NCBI RefSeq assembly: GCF_030272615.1
Contig: NC_081406.1
Span: 165,647,521 to 165,711,520 of the forward strand
Direction of reading: 5' to 3'
DNA length: 64,000 nt
Source of the DNA: Cryptomeria japonica
Lineage: Eukaryota > Streptophyta > Pinopsida > Cupressales > Cupressaceae
Positions 24,401 through 37,002 of this stretch are shown in pieces. Position 1 is the stretch's first letter; each line of letters begins with the position of its first letter. The notes under the pieces were generated by a model. That model saw only the letters and a program-made list of their open reading frames with translations. It was not told the DNA's origin and ran no database searches. The position numbers and the translations under genes were made by a program.

Positions 24401-25564
24401 TATATAGAGCAACCAGATGGGTTTACCCTATCTGAAGACAGTGACATGGTGTGTAGGCTACATAAAGCCTTATATGGTCTAAAGCAAGCACCTAGAGCAT
24501 GGTATGAATGCCTGCACTCCCATTTTGTGAAGATTGGATTTGAGAGAACAAGCGAAGATAGCAATATCTACCTGATGTCTGAAGGAGATCAGATCCTGAT
24601 CTGTGAGGTATTTGTTGATGACATTATCTTTGGTGGAGATGACAAGATGAGTCATGAGTTTGCAGATGAGATGAAGAAAGTGTTTGGGATGTCACTCACA
24701 GGGGAGATTAAGTTCTTCATTGGACTGTAGATTCAGCAGATGAAAGATGGAATCTTTATCACTCAGTCCAAGTATGTCAAAGAGGTGTTGAAGACCTTTG
24801 GCATGGAAGATAGAAAACCGGTTGGTACACCGACGGTGACCGGTTGCAAACTATCCAAAGAGGATGAATCAACATTGGTTAATGAGAAGGAATACCGATC
24901 AATGATTGGTAAGTTGCATTATGTAGTGCATAGCAGACCAAATATTACACATGTAGTTGGCATTACTGCAAGGTTCCAGAAAAGTCCAAGAGAATCCCAC
25001 TTGGTTGCAATCAAGCGGATTCTTAGGTATCTGATGGGAACTATTGATTATGGATTGTGGTATCCATATAGCAAGGATTTCAACTTGACAGTATTCACAA
25101 ATGCTGATTGGGTAGGTAATGTGGATGACCGGAAGAGCACAACCGGTGGTGCATTCTTTCTCGGTGGTAGACTAGTCTCATGGATGAGTAAGAAGTAGAG
25201 TTGTATCTCTCAGTCTACAACGGAAGCAGAGTATGTTGCAGCTTTCATGAATTGCACTCAGACAATTTGGATGAAGCATGTATTAAATGGCTTCAAAGTT
25301 CCTGTATCTGAATCGGTAAGTATATTTTGTGACAATACTAGTGCAATTAACATCTCCAAGAATCCGGTTTTACATTCTAGAACCAAGCAATTTGAGCTTA
25401 AGTATCATTTATTGAGGGAAAAGGTTCAGAACAAAGAGATTGCACTGGAACATGTTTCCAGTAAGGAGCAGTTAGCAAACATATTCACCAAGCCTCTACC
25501 AAAAGCTACATTCATGTACTTAAGAGGTGAATTAGGGGTACTGCCCCTTCAGGAGGTAAACTAA
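21468..25564 (+). pseudogene. Gag-Pol of Copia element 2, interrupted by stops
   Basis: Gag opens MMKREGPKFN and has early stops. Its zinc knuckle CFSCNRIGHIVVNC starts at 22258. Protease DSGCSHHM starts at 22512. Integrase: the first histidine region follows a TGA at 22881, then [18 protein letters not shown] and, after a TAG at 23355, LVERNN. Reverse transcriptase starts at about 24000 with [12 protein letters not shown] near 24346 and FVDD at 24611-24622. RNase H has NADWVGNVDDRKS near 25100 and TEAEYVA after a TAG at 25196. The frame ends LGVLPLQEVN at 25564. Further stops lie near 23604, 23934, 24068 and 24728. Most look like single-base C-to-T or G-to-A changes. Confidence 0.92.
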
Positions 25565-25701
25565 AGGTATATGCTCCACATCAATCAAGTATTGAATAGT
25601 CAAATTTTTCTTCAAGATTGATGTGTTGAAGGATGCTACTCCTCAGGGGAAGCAGCATAATGGAATAGGGAAGCTTGTGCCTCCACTTTGGCATTATTGT
25701 C

Positions 25702-25756
25702 AAAGGGGGAGAAGAAGTGAAGCGGAGAAATATTTGTAGAAATTGGGGGAGAAGAA
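25702..25756 (+). other. Two upstream polypurine tracts of Copia element 2
   Basis: AAAGGGGGAGAAGAAG (from 25702) and TTGGGGGAGAAGAAATG (to about 25758) lie 50-105 bp before the terminal tract. Each is followed by GAAGCGGAGA, so they look like a short duplication. Confidence 0.6.
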
Positions 25757-25799
25757 ATGAAGCGGAGAGATATCTTTGTATATTGCCATCAATGCCAAT

Positions 25800-25808
25800 G
25801 GGGGAGAT
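25800..25808 (+). other. Polypurine tract of Copia element 2
   Basis: GGGGGAGAT lies immediately before the 3' LTR start TGTTGGCATTATG. Confidence 0.8.
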
Positions 25809-27278
25809 TGTTGGCATTATGTGAACTGATATGAGGACATGATGACATTGTATGTTGTCATTGATGTCAATATGCTGAAGAAGAGAGATCCGGTATGTTA
25901 CCAAGAACCAGTATAACATTGTGAACCGGTATATGTGCCAAAGTGAAGCGGTGTGTTTGTTCAAGGTGAACCGGCATGTGATTATGGGAACCGGTACATG
26001 GAAGCTTTGTATGACTATCGGTTGGTAGTCTCAACTTCAGGGTTTTTGATTGAAGTACTTCAAGCCTGTGTGACTCAACCGATGACTTTGTGTGATGAGT
26101 TAGCATTGTAACGAAGAACAGATCATGTTGCCACGTCAGCCTTGTGCGCGTGAAGGATCTTGCATGAAGGAGACTGTTCCTATCCACCTCGGGAATGTGC
26201 AAAGTCTGTAAACGGTGAAAATGTATGATGGGTTATCAGCCGACATGAAAGCGGTGGAAAATGAACAATGGAGAACGTCTTGAGATTGGTTTAAGACTGT
26301 TGCATTTAATGCAATGTGTTCAATAGTTAGGATTGAACCATTTGAATTGCTTAACCTAACAGGTTAAGGGTTTAGGGTTTATGCTACTGACCTATCTGTT
26401 TCCTATAAGGTTGATGTTGTGTTTCTTTCTGAAGTTGTTGGCAAAAGTTGTGTGTGTGTATCCAAGTGAAGGGATACGTGATTCTTGCCAGACCAGAGGA
26501 GAGAAGTGATACCTGCAGAGTGTAAGTGCAGAAGGTGAAGAGGAGCTAAAGCGGATCTGCATTGGCATTGAGTGCTGTTACTAGATCATTGTAATACCTG
26601 TTGATTCATAACCACTTCAACAGTTGGGAAATCCCTTAACAAGGTAGCTTTAACCGGCTTACTGTAAATCCTTTAACAGGGTGACTCAAAACCATTGAGT
26701 TCTTGAAATCCTCTAACAAGCTAACCTTTAATAGGGTTTAACCCTTAACCGAGTATTCTAGCCATCCCTTAACTGGGTGATCCCTAACAGGATTGGTTCC
26801 TAACAGAACCTATTGTATTAGTCTTTAACCGGACAAGGCTCCTAACAGAGCGGACTTCTAAAGAGTTCAAAAACAGCTTGTGGGTATTCATCCCCACCGT
26901 GGTTTTTCCCAGTTGGGTTTCCAAGTAAAAAATATGTGTGTCATGTGTAGTGTTATTCATGTGATAGTTTAAGTGATTTGTGTTTGAAAGTAAATCATGT
27001 TGATCTAGCTGTTTATATATTTTTGATGATAGATTACTTGTTCATGCACTAGGGTGAAATGAAAATGAAGTATTAGATTGTATGAAAAGATAAGTGTCAA
27101 CCGGTTTATGCTTTTATGGGTTTTGGCTGTTATACTTTGTTTAAGACCGGTGTTACTGTTTGTCTGCCAAAGCACAGTGTCTGCTAACAAACCGGTTTAG
27201 GATTGTGTTTTTGTCTGTACTGATTCACCCCCCCTCTCAGTACCGATTTGGTACTATCCGTTCATCATTGAGTTATCA
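25809..27278 (+). repeat. 3' LTR of Copia element 2
   Basis: The 1470-bp LTR starts TGTTGGCATTATG and ends GAGTTATCA. It is homologous to 19910-21396. Confidence 0.9.
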
Positions 27279-27283
27279 TAGTT

Positions 27284-29166
27284 GTGCACCCTAACTTCGC
27301 ACTTCTCAAGATCCTACGTGGAAATTTCAAATCACTCTAAATTTTTTACAACAACTTACTTGGCAAGTCCCCAGCTTATAACTAAGGTTTCAAGGTCACA
27401 TCACCAAAGATGATGCCACATCAACATGCTTTTTGTCAAGGTGTCCAAATAGCCCAAAAAAAAGTGAGACCAATAGGTGTGCAAAAGGGCCCCAATACTT
27501 GTGCAGCTGATGTGGCATCACATGATTGGTTACTTTTCACAACAAATGGTATATTTCATTCAATGATTGGTACTTATCATACAACTATTGGTGCAATGTT
27601 GTACAAAAGTTGGACATTAAATCAACAAGTATGAGGGTATTAAATCAACAACTTCTATCACAAAATTGAAATATGCTCAAAGACTGGGTCATTTTCCCTA
27701 AATAGATCTTCTTCTTATTTGGAAGGCAAGGCACGTGTCAGTACAATTGTGATACGAAATTCAGGGGATGGAATTTTTTATGCGTAACGTGGAGATAATA
27801 TCAAAGGTTCTGTAGGTAAACAGGAAAGCATAAACAATAAAAAAGTGATCGAGATTGATGACAGAAAATGAACGGCCGTAATTACTGCTATCATATTTTA
27901 TTGCATTTAGACAAATTTCAACCGTTGATTTTAAAAAGTAGCCCGTCCATTTCAGCTAAGGTAACACCTTCGACATAGCCATGGGTATTATGGAAGCTCG
28001 TGCATGTGAGGGCGGAGATGGCATCTTATTCTTATATCGATTATTGTGCTAGTTAATGATGTTCTGTTGTCTAGCTTAAATTGCTCTGCGTGGTACTTGT
28101 ATACCTTTATTTTATGGAAGCTTTTATGAGATTTTCTTTTTGCGAGAAACATATCTTTTTCCTGAAAGCCAAGAGAAAAAGGTTTATAGAATTTTCTGTG
28201 GTAATGTATTTTCTTGTTTTCTTCATATGATTTTATGAAAGCTTTCTCATATCTTTTTCCTTAAATAAAAAAATTAAGAGGATGTTCTCTAATAATGCAT
28301 TTTCTTGGTTCTGTGAAATATTGGTGATTTGCCATGCAACATGAGCTGCATTACATTTGAGTGGTTTTGTGAGTGTAATCTGATAAATTTAGTTTTGTTT
28401 GAGCCTTCTTAGTTGTAGTTACTCGAAGTTAAGTGCTAGTGGATTTAGGCTTTAAATATTTTATTTCCTATTTTTGATGATTTCCTAAATTTATGTTTTC
28501 TCATATGGATGAGCGTCTTCTTTAGTTGTGTCGTTAAGTTGAAAATTGTTCTATTTCAAGCTTGTAAAATTGTTGCAATTTTAGGGGCATAATAAGATAC
28601 TGGAGAAAATTTGAATAAGGTGAACTGTTTGTGTTTCTCCTTTATTTGACACTATTTTGTTGTTGCATAATTTGAGCAACTAAAATTTTCTGGAAGGAAG
28701 AGTGCAAAATTTGACTAAAGTTTCAATGTCCTCTGTGTTCACATCAAATTGGAAAAAAAAAGGGAAAACAAAGAAAAAAACCTAAATGTAAGGTTTCTCT
28801 TGGCTTTCTACTGGTGATTTTAATAACAGAGAGAAAATTTTATAAGGTTTTAGATGGGGAGGCTTGTCTAGTTTTACAGAATTATTTGGGAAATTTTTGA
28901 ATTTTATAGTTGACATTATTTTATGTGAATTCCTCTTTACCATGATGTTGCTTGAGCAACAAGACTTGGTGAGTCTATTAACTTACCTAAATTCATAGTT
29001 GGGTGTTTTCAACCATGTTTTTATTGGTGGTGTACAATGAAAATTTTAATTTTTACACGTAGACATTAGAAAATTGTTTAATTTTTTCTCACTCTCATTT
29101 GATTTGTCAACTGTTTTAATTTTAATGAAAAAACAAAATAAACCCAAGATACCTTAAACTATAGTA
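27284..29166. other. Unannotated stretch, partly promoter-like
   Basis: No supported gene was found. The part at 27700-28050 is less AT-rich and holds a G-box core (CACGTG, near 27732) and the CCGTTGATTT motif near 27924. Related CCGTTGATTT sequence occurs at 46174. An ATG near 27981 opens only a short frame. ORF 27410-27634 has no recognisable features. The remainder to 29166 is AT-rich with no recognised features. Confidence 0.35.
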
Positions 29167-29179
29167 TAAACTATGATAT

Positions 29180-29526
29180 TGTTATCAGGGTTCAACTGTG
29201 TAGTTTTTGAGTCAAACTCATTGACCCATGTTTCACGAGTAGTGGTTCACAAGAACCTATCTCTCATGAGAATGAATGGTCCACTTAACACTCATTGCAT
29301 CTAGGTGATGCTCATAGGGATGAAACACTGGGACTTCCCGGGAGGTTACCCATCCCAGTACTACTCCAGCTCAAGCGTGCTTAACCACAGAGTTCCCTCC
29401 AAGGTTAAACCCACTTAACTTGCAACCCCATTTGCAAACCTTCAGCAAGTGTTGTGCCTTATGAACCATTCATTATAGAGCCCCTTTAGCTCATCAATTG
29501 ATAAGCAAGAGGTATTTTCCACAACA
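29180..29526 (-). mobile_element. 5S-rRNA-bearing repeat, Cassandra-like LTR, minus orientation
   Basis: On the minus strand this ~347-bp unit starts TGTTGTGGAAAATACC and ends near CCCTGATAACA. Its middle (about 29310-29395) matches the 3' two thirds of plant 5S rRNA, with recognisable GTTAAGC, GAGTAGTACT, GGATGGGT and GGGAAGTC blocks. 5S-bearing LTRs are the hallmark of Cassandra terminal-repeat retrotransposons in miniature. I saw no primer site next to it, so a 5S-derived SINE or rearranged repeat remains possible. Confidence 0.6.
29310..29395 (-). pseudogene. 5S rRNA-like sequence, partial
   Basis: It matches 5S rRNA from about position 45 to the 3' end (AGTAGTACTGGGATGGGT in place of the usual AGTAGTACTAGGATGGGT). 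The 5' part of the gene is absent. The internal RNA polymerase III promoter region is included in the matched part. Confidence 0.75.
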
Positions 29527-29531
29527 AATCA

Positions 29532-29826
29532 AACTATGATATTACTATCAGGGTTCAACTATGTAGTTTTTGCGTCAAACTAATTGACCCATGTTTCACG
29601 AGTATTGGTTAAGTGCGCTTGAGTTGGAGTAGTACTGGGATGGGTGATCTCTCAAGAGGTCCCAGTGCTTCACCCTTGTGAGCATCACCTAGATGCAATG
29701 AGTGCTAAGTGGACTATTCATTCTCATGAGAGATGGGTTCTTGTGAACTGCTACTCGTGAAACATGGGTCAATGAGTTTGACTCAAAAACTACACAGTTG
29801 GACCCTGATAGCAACATCATAGTTTG
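29532..29826 (+). mobile_element. 5S-bearing repeat rearranged as an inverted repeat
   Basis: The left arm (29532-29604) is the 3' flank of the Cassandra-like unit in minus orientation. The right arm (about 29752-29826) is the same flank in plus orientation, giving ~72-bp inverted ends around a plus-strand 5S-like core. The unit after 29830 (TGCTATGGAAAATACC) looks like the start of another copy. The arrangement suggests an inversion between tandem copies. Confidence 0.55.
29606..29694 (+). pseudogene. 5S rRNA-like sequence, partial, plus strand
   Basis: This second 5S-derived core has GTTAAGTGCGCTTGAG, AGTAGTACTGGGATGGGTGA and a diverged CAAGAGGTCCCAGTG end. It faces the opposite way from the copy at 29310-29395. 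Confidence 0.75.
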
Positions 29827-29849
29827 ACTTGCTATGGAAAATACCTCCT

Positions 29850-31512
29850 ACTTATCTATAAGATAACTTATAAAATAAATATCCCACACAGTTTTTGAAG
29901 CAAAACTAATTAAAAAAAAGTAAGAGACTGAAAACATTAGTCTCCGCCTATAGGTAAGCGGGACTAATAATAAATTTTCATACCTAATTCAAGCAAAAAT
30001 TACACAGCTTAACTAGATCTCTTTATCTATTTTTACACTCCTCTACTTTAATCTATTTTAAACTAAATAAACTAATGACAAGAACTTGGACCTTTGCATT
30101 TCTTATTTTAATTTAAAATGATCTCTCATTACGCCAAAGGCGTCTCCTTCTATGAAATGGACGAGCTAAAATTTATGCATCGACGGTGGAAACGGTTGGA
30201 AATGGGATGCAAGACGATCAAAAGCATCGCAGTCATTACATCTTCGTTGTTTTTCATTTTTTGAGGTTGATGGATGGGACCCTTTGCAATGAGAATCAAA
30301 CACATGACTATACTCCCATGGTGCGTTCTTCACGGTATTAATTCATGTGGTTCGTCCACTATTAATGACAGTTGTGTGCATAGATAACAATGGAGAAGCA
30401 TTTTCACTAGTTCTGTAATGGACAACTAGATAATTATTACGTCCAACTTGCCTGCACATGGTACTATTTGACAGTTGACATTATTTCGTCATTTCCACCT
30501 AACATTTTCCCACAGAACCGTCCATTTCCCGTCCAACTTTCCTTCGATTCATGCATTCTGCGTACTGTCAATTTTCTCGTCCATCTTTCTCTCGATTCAT
30601 GCTTCCCATGTATATCGATCTTCCCGCATATGTCAACTGTTCGCATTGTTTTGTTTCCGCTACACCTACGCTTCATTTCGCGTGCAAAATGACATAAATT
30701 TGAGCTGTCTATTTTTTTTATGACTGCCGCAAGGTGGGCATTAACTCTAAGTTCCCGTATACCATCTATATAAAGTACAAATAGTAGAGATAGTTCTTCA
30801 TTATATATTCTTTTAACTTAAACTTTAAGGGACTTTAAGGTGGGCATTAACTTTTAAAACTTTTGAATTTTTGGCCATAGCATGTATGTTTTTCCCTTAA
30901 TTAGATGTTCGATTTTTTTTTTAAATTGTTAATTTTTTGTCCTTTTTACTTTATTATAATTATTATATTATAATATATTTATATAAATAAATGAATTTTA
31001 ATATATATTAAATGAATTTTAATATATATTAAATGAATTTTATTAATATTTTAATTCATATTTAGATAATATGTTTTAAAATATATATATTTATAATTAT
31101 TTATTATTTATTAATTTTATATTTTAGTATTAATTATTAATTTTTAAAATTGTTATTTAATTAATATCTAGGTTCAAATACAATTGAACTTTAAATTTAG
31201 TTTTTTAATTTTAATTTTGGTTTAAATTTAAATTTAAATTTAAAATTTGTTTTAATTGTTTATGTTTTTTATGACAAATAATAATTAAAAGTTAATAGAA
31301 TTAATTTAATCTTTAATTATTTACAATTTTACTTTAATTTAAATGATATTATTAATATTTATTATTTTTGTTAGTATTTGAAATTTAATGTATTTTGATT
31401 TTGCATTTAATTTATAATTAAGTTTGATTATTTTTTAATGACATATTTTTATGAAATTACAAATAATAATTACAACTTATCATAATTATTTGTCTTATTA
31501 AAATATTAATCA
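29850..31512. other. AT-rich stretch with a promoter-like patch, no gene
   Basis: Between 30120 and 30780 the base composition is higher in GC. A TATATAAAG box lies at 30767-30775. A GGTGGGCATTAACT phrase occurs at 30733 and again near 30840. The small ORFs at 30464-30723 overlap on both strands and have no recognisable features. The segment 30130-30240 resembles 56150-56250. From 30900 the sequence is extremely AT-rich. No transcript can be supported. Confidence 0.35.
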
Positions 31513-33766
<2,254 letters not shown>

Positions 33767-33960
33767 TATGAATAATTTTGTTCTATTTTTTGCATGTATT
33801 TGTGCAATATGTGATTAGTCAATTGGCAGGTCATTTAGAAATCTGCTATGCACCCACTTGGTGGGATCTAAACACAACTATAATGAAACCTCTAAATGGA
33901 GAAGATAATCAAGCTCCATTACCAAAATGCTCATATTATGTTTGTAATAGGGATAGATAA
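33767..33960 (-). mobile_element. Inverted copy of the Helitron subterminal block
   Basis: Sequence from GTCAATTATG to GTAATAGGGATAG is homologous to 10432-10670, in the same plus-strand reading. It is therefore inverted relative to the plus-oriented copy ending at 33766. The two copies share a single terminal block and form a palindromic junction. Confidence 0.5.
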
Positions 33961-34207
33961 AGGTTATGAGATACAAATAGAGAGGAAGGTGGAGAGAACA
34001 TTTAAAAAATTCCTTATATTATAAGTAAATAGCATGGAGAGCACAAAAACATGTAAATTAGGGAAACAAATGACAACAATGTTCAATCTAACATATTGCA
34101 AATAGTAATTGTTAATAAGTTTCACAAATAAAATAACTATCCATATAGAGATCATTGATTTATCAATTTGAAATATAAGATCAAGCCTACCATGTTAACA
34201 ATCAGGG

Positions 34208-35451
34208 GGCCCCATATGACCTATTTATACAACAACAAAAGGCATATGATTTGGTTATTTCACATCTATAGGACAATACTTTAAACCCACCACTAAAGAT
34301 TATTGTTCAAGGAACTACAGGCACATGAAAGTCTCACCTGATAACGAGCATAAAGTCTACAATGATGAGATTGGCACCAAATGGACAGTCACCACTACTA
34401 CTCCTCGCACCAACAGGTGTTGCAACATTCAAAATACAAGCATCAACAATTCATTTTACCGTTCGAATTCCAATCAAAGAAATGGCCCCCCTCCAAGGAC
34501 AAACACTTGCAAACTTCCAAGAAAGCATGCACTTCATTCATTATATTCTAATAGATGAAATGAGCTTCATTGGTGGAAGGTTAATATAATGCATTGATAT
34601 GAGGTTGCATGAGGCATTCCCTACGCATAACCAAATCCCATTTGGAGGACGCTCAATCATACTATTTGGTGACTTGGGCCAACTACCACCTGTCAAGGAC
34701 ATTCCAATGTATTTCTTCAAATTTATGAAATGTAACACCTACAATTATAGACTGACAACTTCTAATGTCTCGGTCAAGTTCATCACTCACCTCTACAGAA
34801 CAATCTATTTTCTTACCATCCAAAAATCCTTTTGGAACAAATGAAATGGTGTCATTGCATAATAAATGCATGTTGTTGTCTTTAGCAAATCCTATTGCCC
34901 TAACCACTGCAGAACAAATGAAGGGATTTACATGCTCAAATCCAGATGATGAACAACTACAATCTAAGATCTTGCTATGTATTGGCCAAGAGGTTATGTT
35001 GTCAACAAATCTGTGGGTGGAAACAGGACTTGTCAATGGTGCACTCAGACAATTCAAAGAAATTGTATACAATGATGGTGAAAACCCACGTCAACTACCC
35101 TTATTTGTTGTTGTTCAATTCCAAATTTACACAGGCCCAACTTGGGATCACAATAACCCAACAAATATATCTATACCACTAAAAATGGCATGGGCCTTAA
35201 CAATACACAAATCACAACGACTCACTTTTCAAAGAGCAACAATTGACATTGGCAACATTGACCACCAAGGGTTGACATTCACAACTATTTCAAGAGTTCG
35301 TGATCTTACAAGTCTTCGCATTCACCCTGCCTTCACATTCGAAAGGTATGCACGAATGAAACAAAGTCCACATGTCACTCGACGCAAAGAAGAGGAGGCA
35401 CGATCGAAGACATTATCAGATGCACAATCTACTAACCATCCAAGCATATGA
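34208..35451 (+). pseudogene. PIF1-like Helitron helicase, C-terminal part, broken
   Basis: The reading begins near QQQKAYDLVISHL and continues with PPLKIIVQGTTGT, where a TGA at 34326-34328 replaces the glycine before KS in the Walker A motif. Next come LLAPTGVATF, the Walker B-like motif ILIDEMS (near 34545) and GDLGQLPPVKD (34671). A frameshift near 34750-34790 moves to the frame that stays open to 35451, with GQEVMLSTNL, NGALRQF, MAWALTIHKSQ and FTTISRVRDLTSL. This order matches the helicase half of Helitron Rep-helicase proteins. Further stops lie near 34270 and 34588. The protein cannot be active as encoded. Confidence 0.85.
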
Positions 35452-35520
35452 GGTTTGTTCCTTCTATTCTTAGTTCAAAACTAATATTATGCATACCATT
35501 CTATCTTACCACATTGCTCA

Positions 35521-35869
35521 AATTAAACTACTCTATTTGACAAATTTCAGGTGTTTTGTAAATGTCCAAGACATGTTCAAAACAATGCTTCTAATCTTGA
35601 TTTTTGAAAGGTAAATTATTAAACTCACTCAAGTTATACAAATTCAATTTGACAATTTTTCTTTTGCACAGTATTCTTCTATATACTATGATTCAATTAC
35701 ACTACTCTATTTGACAAATTTTAGGTGTTTTCTAAAACCGTGAAACGTGTTCAAAACAATGGTTATGCTTTACATCTATATATGGTAAATTATTAAACTC
35801 ATTCAGCTTATACAAATTCAAATTCACAAATCTTGTTTTGCCCACTATTCTTCTATAGAGTATGATATC
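35521..35869. repeat. 174-bp tandem duplication
   Basis: Two diverged copies start at 35521 and 35695. Each runs from AATTA(A/C)ACTACTCTATTTG to a TATTCTTCTATA...TATGAT end. They lie between the helicase and the Helitron 3' end. Confidence 0.75.
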
Positions 35870-36283
35870 AACTGTGGAACTATGTATCCTATTATAGGGA
35901 TTGTAATAAAATTCGCGCTAAACCTATAAATGAAGAAGCTATGCAAATGTTTTTTGCAAATCCTCTTTCAGCGTTTAAAGTGCATTTTCTTTACAGGTTC
36001 CAACTAATTTTCAAATGTAGACCAAATGTTCAATTCCACAATGTTTCTAATTAAATTCTCCACTTTGTAAATATTTTTTCAAAACAAAATTAGTAAATAA
36101 TGAGATTTTGAGCTTTGTATATGATACAAAATCTAACATTTCAATATTTTGTTCCTTCACTCCAATTACTTGATTTCATTCTACCTATTTCATAAAGCAA
36201 CTATTCTCCTAATTACCCTTTCAGATTTTTTTCAATATTTTCCTATTCAGCATACACATTGCATACCAAGGTGCAATTGCTAG

Positions 36284-36997
36284 TTTATTACATATAAACA
36301 TGTATATATAGGACGTATCTTACCTCTTTATACTACAAGATTCACCTAGGATAAGGAGATAGATAATCATTAAACAACTGGAAAACAATGGTCCACAAAT
36401 CGAGAATCAATAATATACACCATTCTTGACTTGGCTTATTTATTACTCTTTATTATTTGACGTTATAGCTGTCTTTTTGGCGGTGTCGAGTGTTGTAAGA
36501 TTTGACTCTCTTCATCCTGATGATGGATCATGGAGTGTGATCCGAAACGTTGATGCAAAAATCTTTCACACAATCGAATCCAGAAATACTCTCTTAATTA
36601 TATGATAGATTGTGGAAATCTCTTAGAACTGACAAGGATAGTACGAAGCCTAATCTGGGAAATATTAATGGCGGGGACGGAATAAAAGGAAAGAAACGGT
36701 CAAAACAGCGCAAAAAAATAAGACCAACGGAAAATAACATAAAATCCGACGGCCGAAGACATTTCAATCATCTTCCACGTCTATTGGAAAGCGGGGATTG
36801 TTGAGTGTTGATCTCGAATTTAAGGTCGTCCTCCTCAAATGATAAAAAGTTTTGGGAGTAAAAAACAAAAAAAATAAAATTTTAACACCCCATCTTCTAC
36901 TCACTGGTGTGCCTTGTCTTTTCACTGCGTTGGCAATCAGAGTCTTCCTGCCATCTCTGATCAGAATGCCTCTGCTCTCTTATTTGACGGGGCTGTA
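36284..36997. other. Short unannotated stretch before Copia element 3
   Basis: It includes a GATGGATCATGGAGTGTGATCC-like segment (36521-36545) related to 9009-9050. A less AT-rich part at 36600-37000 contains a lysine-rich ORF (36610-36804) and an ORF from 36852 that would read through the Copia insertion site. Neither is recognised. Confidence 0.35.
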
Positions 36998-37002
36998 CAA
37001 GC
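36998..37002. other. Target site duplication of Copia element 3, left
   Basis: CAAGC just before the left LTR is repeated at 46108-46112 just after the right LTR. Confidence 0.9.

Larger units (their letters stand above)
19910..27278 (+). mobile_element. Copia LTR retrotransposon, element 2 (defective)
   Basis: This 7.37-kb element has the same layout as element 1. A perfect TAGTT target duplication flanks it. LTRs differ by a few percent plus short indels, such as a ~17-bp segment near 20013 missing from the 3' copy, so it appears younger than element 1. The coding region is nearly complete but carries about seven in-frame stops. Confidence 0.92.
33961..36283 (+). mobile_element. Helitron fragment with helicase and 3' terminus
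   Basis: It contains a PIF1-type helicase pseudogene and ends with a 6-bp perfect stem ATTGCA (36258-36263)/TGCAAT (36272-36277), then TG, CTAG at 36280-36283 and a following T. That is a canonical Helitron 3' end in the expected orientation relative to the helicase. The Rep nuclease domain and the 5' end are not visible, so the element appears truncated. Confidence 0.65.
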
